This document shows, one piece after another, positions 27,401 through 40,350 of a DNA stretch of 64,000 nucleotides (its first letter is position 1; each line of letters begins with the position of its first letter). The stretch covers positions 744,001 to 808,000 of the forward strand of contig NC_039510.1 of assembly GCF_003672135.1 (NCBI RefSeq). Direction: 5' to 3'. The notes beneath the pieces are model-generated. The model did not search any database and was not told the origin of the DNA. It saw only the letters and a list, made by a program, of their open reading frames with translations. The position numbers and the translations under genes are program-made. Source of the DNA: Ooceraea biroi (lineage: Eukaryota; Arthropoda; Insecta; Hymenoptera; Formicidae).

Positions 27401-30400
27401 CATTTCGCCCGAGCACGTCATTCGGCGCGGCGAGGGTTTCTTTTTTCGGGGTGGCAGTCGCGATTCTTTCGCTGCTCACGTGACGAGCTGGTAACATCAC
27501 CAGGAGGAGGGGAAGGAAACGTCGGCACGGGCATTTGCTTCTGATCGAATTCTCACACAGGGAAGGCAACCGTGACGGTGCAATGACGGCGTTATCACCA
27601 CGATGGAACCGGATGGGACGATAAGTCCGGAATGGAACGAATAGAGATGAAGAATAGAGAGGGAAAAAGAGTGAGGGAGAAAAAAACTCGTCACATTGTA
27701 TCGCGGTTGTCGGCTGAGTGACGAACCGAAAGAGGGTGAAAGTGAAGACGGCTAGACGGGACGGACGGGATGAACGGGGCGTTCGAGGGGGAGGTTTCCT
27801 CGTAGCCGTGGAACGAGGAACGATACTTGGAGGGGTTGTTTGCGTGTCACTGTTACAGTTATTGGCAGCAGATACGATGATGCGTCAGATCGTTAGGGAG
27901 AAACCTTAAATAGACAGTCTTTCACACACCACCTATCCTCTGTGCCGCCTGACGAGGGAAGATGAGGCAAAAGAGCGGGATAAAAGTGGGCCGTAGGATG
28001 GGTACGATGGAGCAGTGAAATGGAGGAGGCAGCGGGGTAAGGGGCAGAGTTTATGCGGTGCTGATAACGAATGAAAAATGGAGAGTCACGGGTCCTGATT
28101 AGAATCGAGAATATGAATCGGCCCTTTCGATCGTCAATATTCATGGACGGGGTGGCGTTCCGCGAGCCGAGACTTCAGTTAAATGGGGAAAAAATGATCG
28201 AGCATCGAGGAAACAATTGAACGAGCGCGTTCCGTTGGCTTCCGCTCGCGAAGCAATTAAAGACGCGATTTGTAGATAGATCCGCGACAGGAAACGCTCG
28301 AAAGGCCATATGATCAGCAATTAAAGATGGTAGAATGGAAAATAAATTTGCCGCGAAGAATTTACAGAGAATAATGCATCAATGAGGATTAATCCTACTG
28401 CACAGGATCAAACGGCAGTCGGCAACGTGTTGATGGCTAGTGATTAATGTGCAGGCAACCGTTGAAAATTGATCGAGCGACAGCACTTTCTCGCGTTTTA
28501 TTTTGCCGCGCGTTTGCGGCATTTTTGTGCGCCTTATCATGGCTTACTGTATGATATGTAACTCAACACAGTTAGATTGGCCGATCGGAATAAGCACGGC
28601 AATTATGGGAACCGCTTTGCGCGTACGCCAGGGACGCTGAATATTGCTGGGAATCAATTAACTGTCCCCAATCAACAGCTTGTACTGCAACAGCCGAGCC
28701 GGGCCAGAGTGCTTTTAACCGTGCTCATGCAGAAAATTCGTTTCAATTTATTTACACTTACAATACGCGGACACGAGGATCCTAATTTTACACAGGCGCG
28801 AGCGTTTGTGACCCTGTCGGCGCGATGTAGCCAAGGCAAACGAGCGTAACGATCGCAGTTTAGCTCTTCACTATCGCGCTGCATCGGCGTCTGCTCTACT
28901 GATACCTGTTTCCCTCTCTCTTTCTTTCTCTCTCTGATGATATCGCTATTCAACGCTATTACCAAATGTTTACGACACATTTAACGGTGTTTTTTATGCA
29001 AACAGAAAACGGGACAATGCGAGAGTGCTTTGTGTTTTCCAAAAATGACTGAATTTTAGGCGATCGTCCATCATAGAAGAAGCAATCTCGTTGATACGCA
29101 GACATAAATGATCGCGACGAATGGAGAGAATGCAGGAATACTAAAACGTTACTCTCGCTTGGATTCAACATCAAATTATAATTTTTGGAATATGGAATGG
29201 AGCCTAAAAAAGGTGCAGGTGTGAATCAAAGCTGGATATTCGTCGGAACGTTACGGGATATTTCCTTCACCGTCGTGAGGAAAATTCTCCGTCGTTGTTA
29301 AAGTCTTTGCCACGATCCTTGGTACGACGGAATACTAGAGCGTACAAAGTTACGGTTTTTGTTATTCCGTCTTCCGCGCTAAAACTCAGGGAAATTACGG
29401 TTAGCGTGGTAATGAATTATTGTACGTCGGAAGCACCATTGTAAGACCGAAACTTGGAAATTGTAAAGTTGAAGATTGCGGAACACAGTCTCCGCTTACT
29501 TAGGATAACGCGCGCAATAGCAGTATACGTAAATAAATGGAGGAACTAATTGACACGCATTTCTCTCGTGATTTATCTTAATGCCGACGTTGATGCTGAC
29601 CTCGTATAAGAAAAGTTACGTAATTAACACTCTGAAATTAATTTAATTTTGCTTTGTGAGGTTAAAAAAATATCCAGAAGTCTGACGTCTACTAATTAAT
29701 TAACATCACGACGAGAAGGAAGGAGACTACAAACGATGCTTTTTTATTCAAGCCACAAGAATGAGGATTACTTGTTAACATATCAGTTTTCATGAAGAAC
29801 AGAAACCTCCTCAGCAAGGAAATAAAATTCAAGCACAACTGCACGAGGAAAATTGCCTTCAACGTCCGTGATTTCCTAGCGGAGGTCGCATAAAATATTA
29901 CTCGGCGCAGATATACCGCAAGACACTCTGTATCCATGATTTCGAGATGTAACGTCAGACTGAATGCGCACCTAACTTTCCGGCAGGTAAAACGCAACAG
30001 ACATGGGTCATTAACGATGCACGCAGAGATTTCTCGTGGGAGCCTCTCTTTCGTTTTATTTCACGCTCTCGTGCCGGGCTCGCGAGTACTCCGTCGCGGG
30101 TGTTAATCGTCGATCTGTACGTGGAAATTTTTTTCAACGGATGCGGAACGCTCGGGACTTTGAAATTCATTCGCTCTTGCGCCTCGGGCTCCTATATAAT
30201 GGCGCGGGAAAAAAGAAATCCGGGGGAGGGCGGTAGGGGTGGCGATTTACCGAGCTGCCGCTAAAGGGTTTATTTCGCGGCGATGGATCTACTACCGCGG
30301 TGGCCGAGTTTAATTGTATCGACCGTGGTAGGGTGGCAGAAAGCCGAAGGAACGCTTAAAGCGTACTAAGTGCAGCGATATTTTTCAGCGGCCAGCGCGC

Positions 30401-32651
30401 CGAGTTCATTTTCAGGTGGATCACGTGGAGCAGCACGAGGCCGGTACGTGAGAGCAAGGAAGGTAGACCTCTCTGCGCGAGCTAGGTACCAGCGAGCGGC
30501 TGAAATCGTCGTAAAATTCGGCGCGATTGTACATACATCAGGCACGCCAGCCAATTAAAACGCTCTCGAATATGACGCAGCTGTGAATAAGCGCCAACCG
30601 CATAAATCATCGCCACTGTGTCCTCTAGCTACGCGCAATATCGCGTGCTCGCGCGCGTTTTTCATCGATAATCCCGGACATTGTGCATTTCATTAATCGT
30701 ACGATTTCACCGATGCGAGGGGTAACGAGACCCCGCGTTATTTTCGATGAAAAAGAGCTCGACAGCCTGCGACGCGTGTAAATCTGTACGAAACTTATGC
30801 AGACTTAATGCAGCTGGGTACGGACGGAAAGTAACCGGCGCAAGAATGGGACTCGCCATTTTACGCTGTATCACGTGACGCCGGGGGTAATTTGCATTGT
30901 AATGCAAGTCAATTATCGCGTGCTACGTGGTGCACGAACGTGTACACGCTACTGATCTCGGCTTTGTACACGGCCTGTCCCACCTTGCGGGATTACTAGA
31001 AATGCACAGAGGCAGCTGCTCCGCTGCTGCCATCCCCGATGCTCGAAACGTTACACTCAAGGGGAATATGGGTGATTGGAGTGTATCCCCAGAGCTGCAC
31101 AAGCTGCCCGTGATTGAAATTATTGGATACGAAATAAGTGAATGCCACGCGTGCGTTACGTTTCTCGATGTACCTTCACAATGACGTGAACTTGAAGCTC
31201 CAAAGAGACGCTGAATATCGATCTTCAATCGCAATGTCCACACTTGCATCTTCTAAGTTTAATAATGGAAATCTGGATAAATAATCTATAAGATTTCAGT
31301 ATAGAAAATAATATTATCATGTCGCCCTCTTTTTCTTTTAGACACACTTAGTATTTCAAGTGGTCAGTCAATTTAGAAAGAGTTTTGGAGCTTTACGTGT
31401 CTGTTTTTAAATATCGGAGAAAAGATTGCAAGATCACAGTGACAAGTAGGTCAAATGTTATCGGATTTTATTTAAGTACCCGCTGAAATTAACTATCCGT
31501 TATAACGTCCGTTATTACCTCGCGCAACCGCGATTTCCAGCTGGAAACAGCTAAAGACAATGGCAGGCCGTTACGTCGCTGGCCGCTTTAAAATTCAAGA
31601 CAGCGGTATTAATCTCACAGCTTTGTAAACTCTTTCTTCCAATTCATTAAAACTTCGACGTCCGATATGCTGAACAAGTGAGCGTAAAGAGGGAGGAAAG
31701 AAAATTACGGTCCTACTGCCACCAGGAAAGGGTGCATAACTTGCAGTTCCGAACTCGCTCGCAGCCTCGCTCAGTATAAGCGAAGCGACTCGCTGAGAGA
31801 AACGGGCTGGCGCTTCATAATTAAGGAGGAATTGTAGGTATCTGTGAGATAGTGCTTCCCCATTCTGCCTTTCTTCCGTATCCTTTTGGACTTGAAACAG
31901 AAGAGTCGTTGAAACGAGCGATATGATACCTCGCGGACGTATGATGATTAACGATCGGAGCGGCCCAAAGCAGAACGTCGCGGCAGTGATTTACTACGTG
32001 ATGTTGTACGCTCGTTCGTACGGTTCTCGTTCGCTTTCTGCGTTCAATCGATAGAAATGGGAAGACCGTGCAATACTCACGTAAATCGATGGCGTCGCGT
32101 CTAAAAGCTTGCGACAAATGTATCGGATTTACTGAACGAACGATTCTTTAACTATAGATACGTATTTTACGCGTACGGCATGATGGATTAAAAACAGCGG
32201 CATTACTGAACCGTCAATGCGCAATTAACAATTATCGGCTGCCATCGAGCATCTATTCGTGGTCCATTTGCGAGAAATGGAGAACTGTCCATCCGTTATC
32301 AATCTTCCTCCACCTCACTCTAATCTGGTTGATGCATTCCTTCATTTGTGCGCGAGAGAGATGGAGAGAGCCTATACCCGTAACAATTCCCGTAAATATC
32401 TTAGGGCGGGAAGTAATTAAGCATTAAGAGAAACTTCCATTTGGCTTAAGAATGCACGATATTTTCCGTCGGCGGACAGTTCCAGCGAGATAACGAATGG
32501 TGGGGATGGGGACGACCTGACCTGGTGGAAGCCGGCGCACATTTGTAGGATTAAGAGAAACGACCGCGAGAATCGGAGTCACGCGTGTATATCGCGCGAT
32601 GCTTGTCTCCTTGGCGGCTTCAATCTGCGCCGCGGTCTCCAGAGTTCGCAG
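24492..32651. other. No gene confirmed; CpG-rich and mixed noncoding DNA
   Basis: Both strands are densely open around 26300-26900 because stops are rare in this CpG-rich stretch; the frames overlap and look random. CT-rich tracts lie at 25762-25776 and 28911-28936. A small hairpin, TTGCATT/AATGCAA with a 2-base loop, lies at 30892-30907. Directly after it is a plus-strand open frame (listed separately) that is somewhat protein-like. Nothing else stands out. Confidence 0.5.
30905..31184 (+). CDS. Unrecognised plus-strand open frame, doubtful
   Basis: About 93 codons follow a TAA at about 30900 and end in TGA at 31182-31184. Composition is balanced, including the acidic and aliphatic stretch ELHKLPVIEIIGYEISE, which is unlike most CpG-driven frames here. 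There is no ATG near the start, no convincing acceptor, and the minus strand is also open across the same bases (30923-31249). No family was recognised. It may be an unannotated exon or a chance frame. Confidence 0.15.
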
Positions 32652-33010
32652 CTGGAATACCTGGAAAAATGCCGAGCGGAAACAGGCCGCGAGACGATGA
32701 TGACGAAGAAGAGCGGCGGCTGTGCGGTGGCGTGCGGGAGGACAATTATTGCGGACTCGTGCGTAATAGACGGCAATCATCCCATCCAGAAATAGCACGT
32801 TCATCACGCCCGTACGAGTCTCTCGAGCCTCGACGACTGGATAGTAACGGCATAGCACAGCACGATGTCGACGTCTACCAACCATTTCCACCGCGCGGAA
32901 CTCGCTCGACTTCCCGCACCATTCCGACGACGACGCTGAGTCACGCGCGGCTCTGCGTTTTTGTTCGGAGGCCGGTTTCAACTCGACTCGCAATCGGCAA
33001 ACTTCACTGA
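32652..33010 (+). CDS. Possible exon encoding an acidic/basic low-complexity tail
   Basis: An acceptor-like TTCGCAG ends at 32651 and is followed by an open frame to a TGA at 33008-33010. An in-frame ATG lies at 32669. The product has an acidic cluster (DDDDEEE) within about 20 residues of that Met, then mixed polar sequence including SHPEIARSSRPYESLEP and DVDVYQPFPPRG, resembling a disordered cytoplasmic or nuclear tail. The last 40 residues look random, so a real exon would end earlier, but no good donor was seen. The minus strand is open for 211 codons over the same region, so chance openness cannot be excluded. No family was recognised. Confidence 0.2.
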
Positions 33011-33539
33011 TCAAAGTTGCCGCGAGCTCCAACGAGTTTGTACAAACGTATGATTTCAACGATGGTACACATCTGAGATTTCTATCTTTGCATTGATGAG
33101 TCTTTAAATATGCATGAAAGACGGTGATTACATTGGAAAAATCGTCAAGTGAATATCGGTGAAGAGATCGATGTCCCGGTTATCGCTGAAGAGAGGTCTC
33201 GAGGGTCTGGATAAAAATTCATTTTCATTTTTAGGCCCTTTTTAGGGGTGACAAATATTCTCGACGACATCGTGGAGCCCGTTTCTTCATGAGGAAGATA
33301 GTTCTCCAGTTCGACCCAAAAGGCGGTAAAAGGGTGTATGTAACTCCGGCGTATTGGTGATCCGAACGAGCGATATGGAAAGCAGAGGCGAGGAAGAGCA
33401 GACGATGGAGGGTGCACAGCTGACGAGGAACCGCTACATAAGCACCGAACGATCAGCCCCGGATAGCCGGGCTGTCACGTTCAGGAAAAATATTTTTCGG
33501 TTTCCCTGGCTATGGTCGCTTCGGAATAACCATTGCGGA
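33011..33539. other. No gene recognised
   Basis: Short noncoding interval with no repeat, splice-bounded frame or RNA-like structure that could be supported. Confidence 0.5.
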
Positions 33540-33541
33540 AT

Positions 33542-33582
<41 letters not shown>

Positions 33583-33587
33583 CGCGT
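33540..33587. repeat. (TG)15(CG)6 alternating tract, Z-DNA candidate
   Basis: Alternating purine/pyrimidine sequence is unbroken for 48 bases. TG repeats occupy 33545-33574 and CG repeats 33575-33586. TG followed directly by CG is a classical Z-DNA-forming arrangement. Its presence is directly visible; its in vivo structure is inference. Confidence 0.96.
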
Positions 33588-36500
33588 TCGTGTACAGCGG
33601 TCGAACTCGTTTGCATGTGTACCGAGTGTCCAAGTGGTGGATATCGCTGAAAGGGCGCATCTTCCGAATACACTATTTTCAGGCTCGCTCTTTCGCAGAC
33701 GAGGCGCAGCGATGAAAGAGTCGTAAAGGCATGCAGTGGGAAATCACCAAGTCTCGTCGAACTTCTCGCCGAGCGTAGTCCAAGCGCGACAAAGAGTCTC
33801 GAGGACCGACTTGTTATCCGGCGATGCTGTTGCCTGTTCTCTTGCCCATAGCGGTTCTCGGCGTTTCTTTCAGCCAGCCGTGACTTGTTCTGCTCGCGTT
33901 CACTTCATTAGGCGCCTCTCCGCGGGGAACATCGGACCACTTTGCCGCTCGAGATTACTTGCTCACGGAAACCAATTTACACCGAGAGAAAGAGATTCTC
34001 CGCTGGGACGGGGATCAACCATTGTCTCGCGTGCGGAAGCTGTTATTGCACGCGGAGAGCATCGTGTCGGCGCGCCGCGAGTATCGATAAGAGGATACTT
34101 GGAAAGTCGTTCGCGGCTAAATCCCGTAAATCCCGATTTAAATCCGTGATATCAATGGCTATTGGCGGACTGCATCGCGTACGGATATATATTGCGAACG
34201 GATATTTTCGTGACGCTTCGTAGCTGAGTCTCTTGGCAATTATACGCTCTCGAAACTGTGCGCAGAGATAAATATGTCATAAGCGACAGCCAAACGGAGA
34301 ATCCCGAAAATCAGTACCGCAATCCGCATTGGATTACGCGGTGAATTGCATTGCGATTACGCGATTGGAGATTAAGGCTCGATCATTCGGACTTGATCGA
34401 TTTCATCCTTGTTGATCAAAGCCGAGTGTCCGATGGGCAATCACAATGCAATGTCAACCTCTAACGCATGGTTTGATATGAGAATTAATACCACCGCTAC
34501 GCGCTGTACAAAGCATACCGTACCGTGTTACCGCGTTACAACCGCGCATAAATTATTCCAACGAATATTCGCGTTTTTGCGAAATCCGGGTGCCCTCGCG
34601 CTTATTCCATTTCGAATTACTTACGCTTACGGACTTCCATATTATTCGCCAACGCTCATCGTATTATTCCATCGTGGCCGAGGACGTGGGTTAACGCACG
34701 TAGACGCGCGACGAACGCTGAATCATTGCGACACCTCATAAATGCTACTGATAGCAGCGCACTTACAACGTTGTAATTGCAACGACATCGCGCACATGCG
34801 AAATTTGCGTCGCGTATGCGACGATAAATCTCGCTGCGTCGACATTATTTTCTAAACGAGAGTCCGCCCGGCTCTAAAGAGGTTCATCCTTACTTAATTG
34901 CGCATATTATTTCAGCGGGGCGCAGGCTAATTGCCTGAATGCGAAATTATTGCTTGAGTAGGACATCGCGTACGAAACTGAGTTTAAATAGCCGTAGTTA
35001 CCTACCTAGTTACCTAACAGAAATAGAGAAAGAGGGAACGAGCACAATTTCGCCACGGGAATGCGACGGCAGATAAATAATTATTTCCTTTTTCCACATC
35101 TTAAATTAAATTAAAGTGCACGGATGACAAATCTCACTCATATATTCTAATGAAAAAATGTTCGTCCGGTAACAAAGATTCAATATCAGAATTGGATGTC
35201 GCTCCGGTTCGGCGAGATATGCAATCAAACTGGTAAGCGTTATTTCGCGCATAGTGTGGATTTGGGCTGTATGAATATGCATGTCGCGCCAATACACCGG
35301 CCAGATTACAATATTTATGCGCCTTGTAACTCCGTTCTTTGTCTTGACGCTTCGAAATTTGGCGCATCGAACAGCCCCGAAATTCGATCCTGCGCTCGCG
35401 TCCCCCCACGCTCGCGCGCGCGCGCATCGCCTACTAAATCTCTAACGAGGATCCCAGGCGACCCAAGAAAATTTACGACAGGCGTCAGAGAAACGGAAGA
35501 CAGGCATCCTCGAAACTTGAGTAAAATTCCATCCATCTGTAATAAGTCGTGCCTCGAATATCCTGCTTGACATATGTTACGACGATCGCGATAAAGTGCT
35601 AGTGTTCGTAAAGTATGTACAAGGCGTTTATCCGAGAGGGAAAAAGATATCCAATTTGAAAAATCTTGTTAACTGCGACACGCCACGGCATACAACACCG
35701 CCACGGAATCCTATTTCAATTTTAACCTTTTTAATATTTTACTTATGCCACTCTGAAAATAGCACTTTCGAGCTTCAATAATACGTGCCTCATGAGAGTG
35801 CTCGTTCTTTCGTGAGGAATTTGTAAAGAAACAAAAACAGTTCACCGACAAATATGCAACGCTTTAATAAGCAACCCGCCGATATGTATCATTTGAAGGT
35901 TGTTCCTAGCTTAAATTTCGGTCAAGTGGGGGGGCCTTGCAAACGTTCAATTTCGTCCTGGGACGGCTGGAACATTTTCCGAATTTGTTGCTCTCGAAAT
36001 ATCCAAGTTAGAATTTGTTGCTTGCAAAATAAGGTTAACCAATAGCGGAAAACACTCAGCGTGCAAGGATACAGGAGGAAACTATAAGAATTAAATAGAG
36101 CTAGTGATCGCCTTAATTAGCTCAGTATAAAGACGGAAATATAAAGTGAAAGGTTTCGTGACGCTTAACACGAACAATTTCAATTCAATATCGCGATAAA
36201 ATCATTCCTTTCCAGCCGTCTGTCGCGCAAATGCACCGATCATTAAAACTGAAGTGTAAGTCTTACATGTAAATGAAAATCTTTCGAGTTATCTAAATAA
36301 ATCAATCGGAATAATATCTGCTTTCATATGCTGTTCAAAAAGACTTCAATAGACTCTTGAGTGCCCCGTGTAAAAATTTGAAGGAACCCGAGTGTCGTGG
36401 CCCACTTTTTGATTTCCTCTCACCGTGAGCGCAAGGGAGCTGCTCGCAGCTCAACAACTAAATGCTGCGGGTGTCAAAGAAAACTCGCTAAGATTCTTTC

Positions 36501-37723
36501 CTCGTCGTAGACGGAGACAATATGCCGGATGCAAAAAAAGGGGAGAAAAGAGATAGAGAGAGAAAAGTAGAAGTGAAGTCGGTTTGGGATACGGTCGTTC
36601 GACAGCGCACTTCGGAAGGGCATCGCTTACAAAGACAGTCAACTCACATTACCAGTTACAAACGTCACGTCGCCATCGATACACGGATCGATTTCGTAGA
36701 CCGTATATTATGCCCACGGATCTGATAACAAGACGTATGGACGACGTTGTGTTTCCGCGAAATAAGTTATTATGCTTGATGATAAGAAACAGTTATATAC
36801 TTTCGCAGGGGGATGGGATAAAATGGCAAACGAGGGAAAAAGAGAAGTCGAGGCCACGATCGATCGATACTCACGGAAGGACGGATAATAACGGCAAGGG
36901 TATTGCGTAATCTAGCGGGGTTCACTATCCGAGATGATAAAGACAGAACTTGGAAGGTAGATCCAGCTGAGTCGCGGCGGCAATTACTCGACGAAAACCA
37001 GAGTTCTGGAAACGTGTGATAATAATGCAGAAAAATAAAAATTCCTCGCAGACAATAGTTGTCAATATTTTACGATTCGAAGATGCATTTTGTGCGCGCG
37101 CTTCGGGCGAGTTTCTCAGAGAACAACACGAGACTCGTATCGCGGGATAAAGGACTTTGCTATCGCCGCGGCCATTAATATCGGCAGTAATCGTTGGGTG
37201 ATAATCACCGCAGAGTTTACGCCGCGAAAACAATTTCATCGGGAAGCCGGCTGAGTGGCCCACTCAAGGCATCGCACCGACTCGTATTGATCGTTACGCG
37301 AAATAGCGTGGCAATTAAATTGAAACGGTTCGAAAACGCTCGCCACCGTGTTTCCCGACTTGCATCCTCCATTATCCGGCGCGAAAGTCGATACACGTGT
37401 TAAGGTAAAATACACAGGTGCTTTATCAAGTACCCATTGCGCGCGTTCATCCGGCGAGAGAGAAGTACTTGGTTTCAAGGGTCGCGCAATCTCACATTAA
37501 AGTCCCGGTTTTCTTGCAGTTCTCCAGCGATTCGTCGTTGCGGAGCGATACATTGTCAGGGCAAAAATGATATTTCCGCCACGGCTAATAAAAACCGCGG
37601 CAATTTGATTAAACGAAAATACGTATTGAGACAAATGTTTTTAATGATGCGAGATATTTTAAATCGTGTCGCATACCGCACACCGCGATCTTGTTATCGA
37701 CACTCGCGTTTTTACGTTCAAAT
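33588..37723. other. No gene recognised
   Basis: Noncoding stretch with short overlapping frames. A CG-alternating tract lies at 35413-35427. A 9-base direct repeat TAGTTACCT lies near 34994 and 35006. A purine-rich stretch runs from about 36530 to 36571. No coding or RNA gene is supported. Confidence 0.5.
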
Positions 37724-37796
37724 CACGTGCACCGGACTGCACTTTGAAATCATTACCGTCGGCTCAAGCGTGTACACGTGCGAAGGCGCACGTGTA
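37724..37796. promoter_or_regulatory. Cluster of three CACGTG E-boxes, two in a perfect hairpin
   Basis: CACGTG occurs at 37724-37729, 37775-37780 and 37789-37794. The last two lie in the arms of a perfect 10-base inverted repeat, TACACGTGCG (37773-37782) and CGCACGTGTA (37787-37796), with a 4-base loop. CACGTG is the core bound by bHLH factors such as Myc/Max and CLOCK/CYCLE in insects. Binding is inference. Most of the clustering comes from one palindrome, so independent evidence is limited. Confidence 0.4.
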
Positions 37797-38333
37797 TCGT
37801 GCAAGAGAACAGTTTATTCTCTTCCATGGCGAGCAAATAATTTTTTGAACCTTTGATCTCTTCTTTCAGCGCAGTGCCGGCGTATCGCTCCGCGAAGATT
37901 AATGTGTGTCGCACGCTCGCGCATAAAAGCGACTCGGTGTAATCTCCGCGAAGGAAAAAGAATCACGTTGGCGGGATTTCGCTCGTGTTGCCCGAGATAA
38001 CGTGATTTTTTCGTCGGATGTGCGAATCATAAACTTGCAGCAACGGCCGCGAGCTAGGAAAAAAGATGCAGTGAAGAGAAACAGGGGGAATGAGGGGGAG
38101 AGTACGAGACGAAAAAGCGAGAAAAAGAACGCGGTCTCGAACAAGAGGCGGCAGCGCCAGCAGCGGGTAACGCTACTCAAGCGTGACGCAAAAGGGTGAA
38201 TATCGGGGCCGTAAAGAGAATTTACATGGACTCCTTGTAAAGCGCCGCGAACTTCCGCGTCGCAGAAACTTCGAGCCCGATATCTCAGGCGTATCGAGGG
38301 TACAGCGAGGAAACGACTAGATAGGGAGAGATA

Positions 38334-38357
38334 GGGGGGGAGAGGGAGAGGGAGAGG

Positions 38358-38393
<36 letters not shown>
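38334..38393 (+). repeat. G-rich/GA polypurine tract with canonical G-quadruplex motif
   Basis: A run of seven G is followed by GGG blocks at 38344-38346, 38350-38352, 38356-38358 and 38360-38362, separated by loops of 1-3 bases (AGA, AGA, AGA, A). This fits the G3+N1-7 quadruplex pattern with five tracts. It continues directly into about 15 GA units to 38393. The plus strand is entirely purine from 38333 to 38393, so triplex (H-DNA) is also possible. Confidence 0.93.
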
Positions 38394-38396
<3 letters not shown>

Positions 38397-40045
38397 AGTC
38401 GGGGGGGAGAACAGCATCCAACACGCGCGATGAGGTGCGACGAGAGGAACGGACGACAGGGTGAGTCCCACCCCAAAGCAGTGCAGAGGCGAACGATGGT
38501 GCAATAACGTCCGTCACCGAGGATTTCCAATATCACCGTCCGCAGTTATTGACGGACCGTAAACTCGCCGAATGGTAATCTAAAATCGTGCGGAAAATGA
38601 GGATGCGTACGATCGATTACTCGCGCGGCGATGGCGGGTTACGTTTCGCTGATAGCCACGGGGAGCACACGCGGCGGCGAACACACATGCGCAATTATAC
38701 GGTATCGTCGCAACGTCATGGTCGTTTTCACCGATGAGTGATAAATCGCATCCTCCGCACGCACACGGCCGTCACGAACGCGTTTCCGGCGTTAGCGCGG
38801 TCCGCCATGCGCGAATACGAGCCAAAATTATATCTGCGCGCGGTGCCGGGCGCTTGCCGACTTGCCGTCCATTAATCGTTGATTCGGTCGCACCGCGTAA
38901 TACATCGACCGGTCCCGATTATTATACAATGTTATCGAGATATAATTACGTTCTGCCGGGATACGTAAATGTGATTATCACGGAATAAAAAACCGATGGA
39001 AACCTGATTTCGCGAGTACCGTGTGTTTCGATCGCATAAAAAACTGTTCCATATGACATTAAAGATTATGACGATTATTGAAATCAAAAGAAACAATTCC
39101 TCAGTATCTTTCCCTGAATTTGATTAATTTATTCTGCCAACGACCATTACAAGAATTTTGATTTTTTAGCCGCATGACGAAAGGATCGATCAACGTCTTT
39201 CCAAGATAATTAAGAAAGAAACTAAGAGTAGTAGAATTCAACGAAGAATATGAAGATTCAGAATTCTGCTTGATACCGTAATAGAACCGTAATGTACAGT
39301 AGTCGGCTAAAGTATAAAGCGCGAACTTCTCTCGCAAGTAATGCGCTCCGCGAAACGTCGGCGGCGAGATGGAAAGTTTATCGTAACTTCAATGGGGGAA
39401 ACTAGCACGTAGCATGAGAATCACATTAAAAACTCTTATGCATGAAGGTTAACTGCATCAACCTTCGTTCACGCGGGTGTGCATAGTACCGTTGAAACGG
39501 GTCACGGCACAAAGGCCTGACTCTGAGCGGACTCTGCGAAAAAACACTGGCGGCAACTCAATGAAGCATCCTTTTAATTCACGCGGTGCGTTTTGTATCC
39601 GAGTCGCATGTGCGATCAAATACAACTCGGAATGATCGGCTCGAATCAATTGTGGCTTCACCCTCTCGCCGATATCGCGTCGATATAACGGGAATGGCGA
39701 CCGAGAAGTCGCGACGCCAAGGCGGCTGCGAAATGAAGGTGAGAGCCCGTGAAAAACGACGGCGCCGTTGGAGATAGTATCCCCGGCGTCGTGACGCGGC
39801 GCACGGCGTCTTCGGCTGCGAGCCGGATAAAAAATAGTAGCATAAATCCCGTAGGAAATCGATCTGGCGTCGTTTCTTCCCTCCCCCGACGCCGGTTCAC
39901 CCCGGGACCGTTCTCCAGCCTTGACACGCGCGAGATTTACTCGCGGCCGGGAACCAATTTCACCTCTCCATCCGTCATATATCCACCTGATTAGGCGATT
40001 TGTTGCAGCCGAATCCTCCAACACGTCGTGTCACCTCGCGACGAT
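38394..40045. other. No gene recognised
   Basis: Mixed noncoding DNA. A minus-strand frame of 188 codons at 39458-40024 overlaps other open frames and has no recognisable motif. Confidence 0.5.
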
Positions 40046-40083
<38 letters not shown>

Positions 40084-40088
40084 TCTCT
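40046..40088. repeat. (TC)n microsatellite, interrupted once
   Basis: CT dinucleotides run from 40046 to 40070, followed by a single G at 40071, and resume to 40088. A pyrimidine-rich tail extends to about 40104. Confidence 0.95.
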
Positions 40089-40290
40089 TTTCCTCTTTCT
40101 CCTCGGAATTCGGCGACTGCGCGCATCCGTGATCGATGTTCATTACTTTACTGCCCGGCTTTCCTCCCTCCTCTCTCCTCCATGCAGCTGGTTTCATTCA
40201 TTGACTTCTCGGTCCATTCGTGAAGTTTAGAGGTAAATCAGCTTGGCAGGATATTTCTGTTTAATGTTTATTTGACGTCGGCACGTTTGC

Positions 40291-40350
40291 GCCGAAAATA
40301 AAAGATTAAAGTGCCAAGTTGCCGAAAATAAAAGATAAAGTGTACAATCG
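40291..40350. repeat. 30-bp tandem duplication, 2 copies
   Basis: Copy 1 (40291-40320) and copy 2 (40321-40350) both start GCCGAAAATAAAAGAT and continue TAAAG/AAAGTG. They diverge at the 3' end of the unit. Confidence 0.88.

Noticed and set aside
32424..33059. Minus-strand 211-codon frame
   Set aside because: It mirrors a more protein-like plus-strand frame over the same bases and shows no motif.
38040..38200. Charged plus-strand frame overlapping purine-rich sequence
   Set aside because: The Lys/Arg/Glu richness is a direct result of the polypurine composition, not evidence of a protein.
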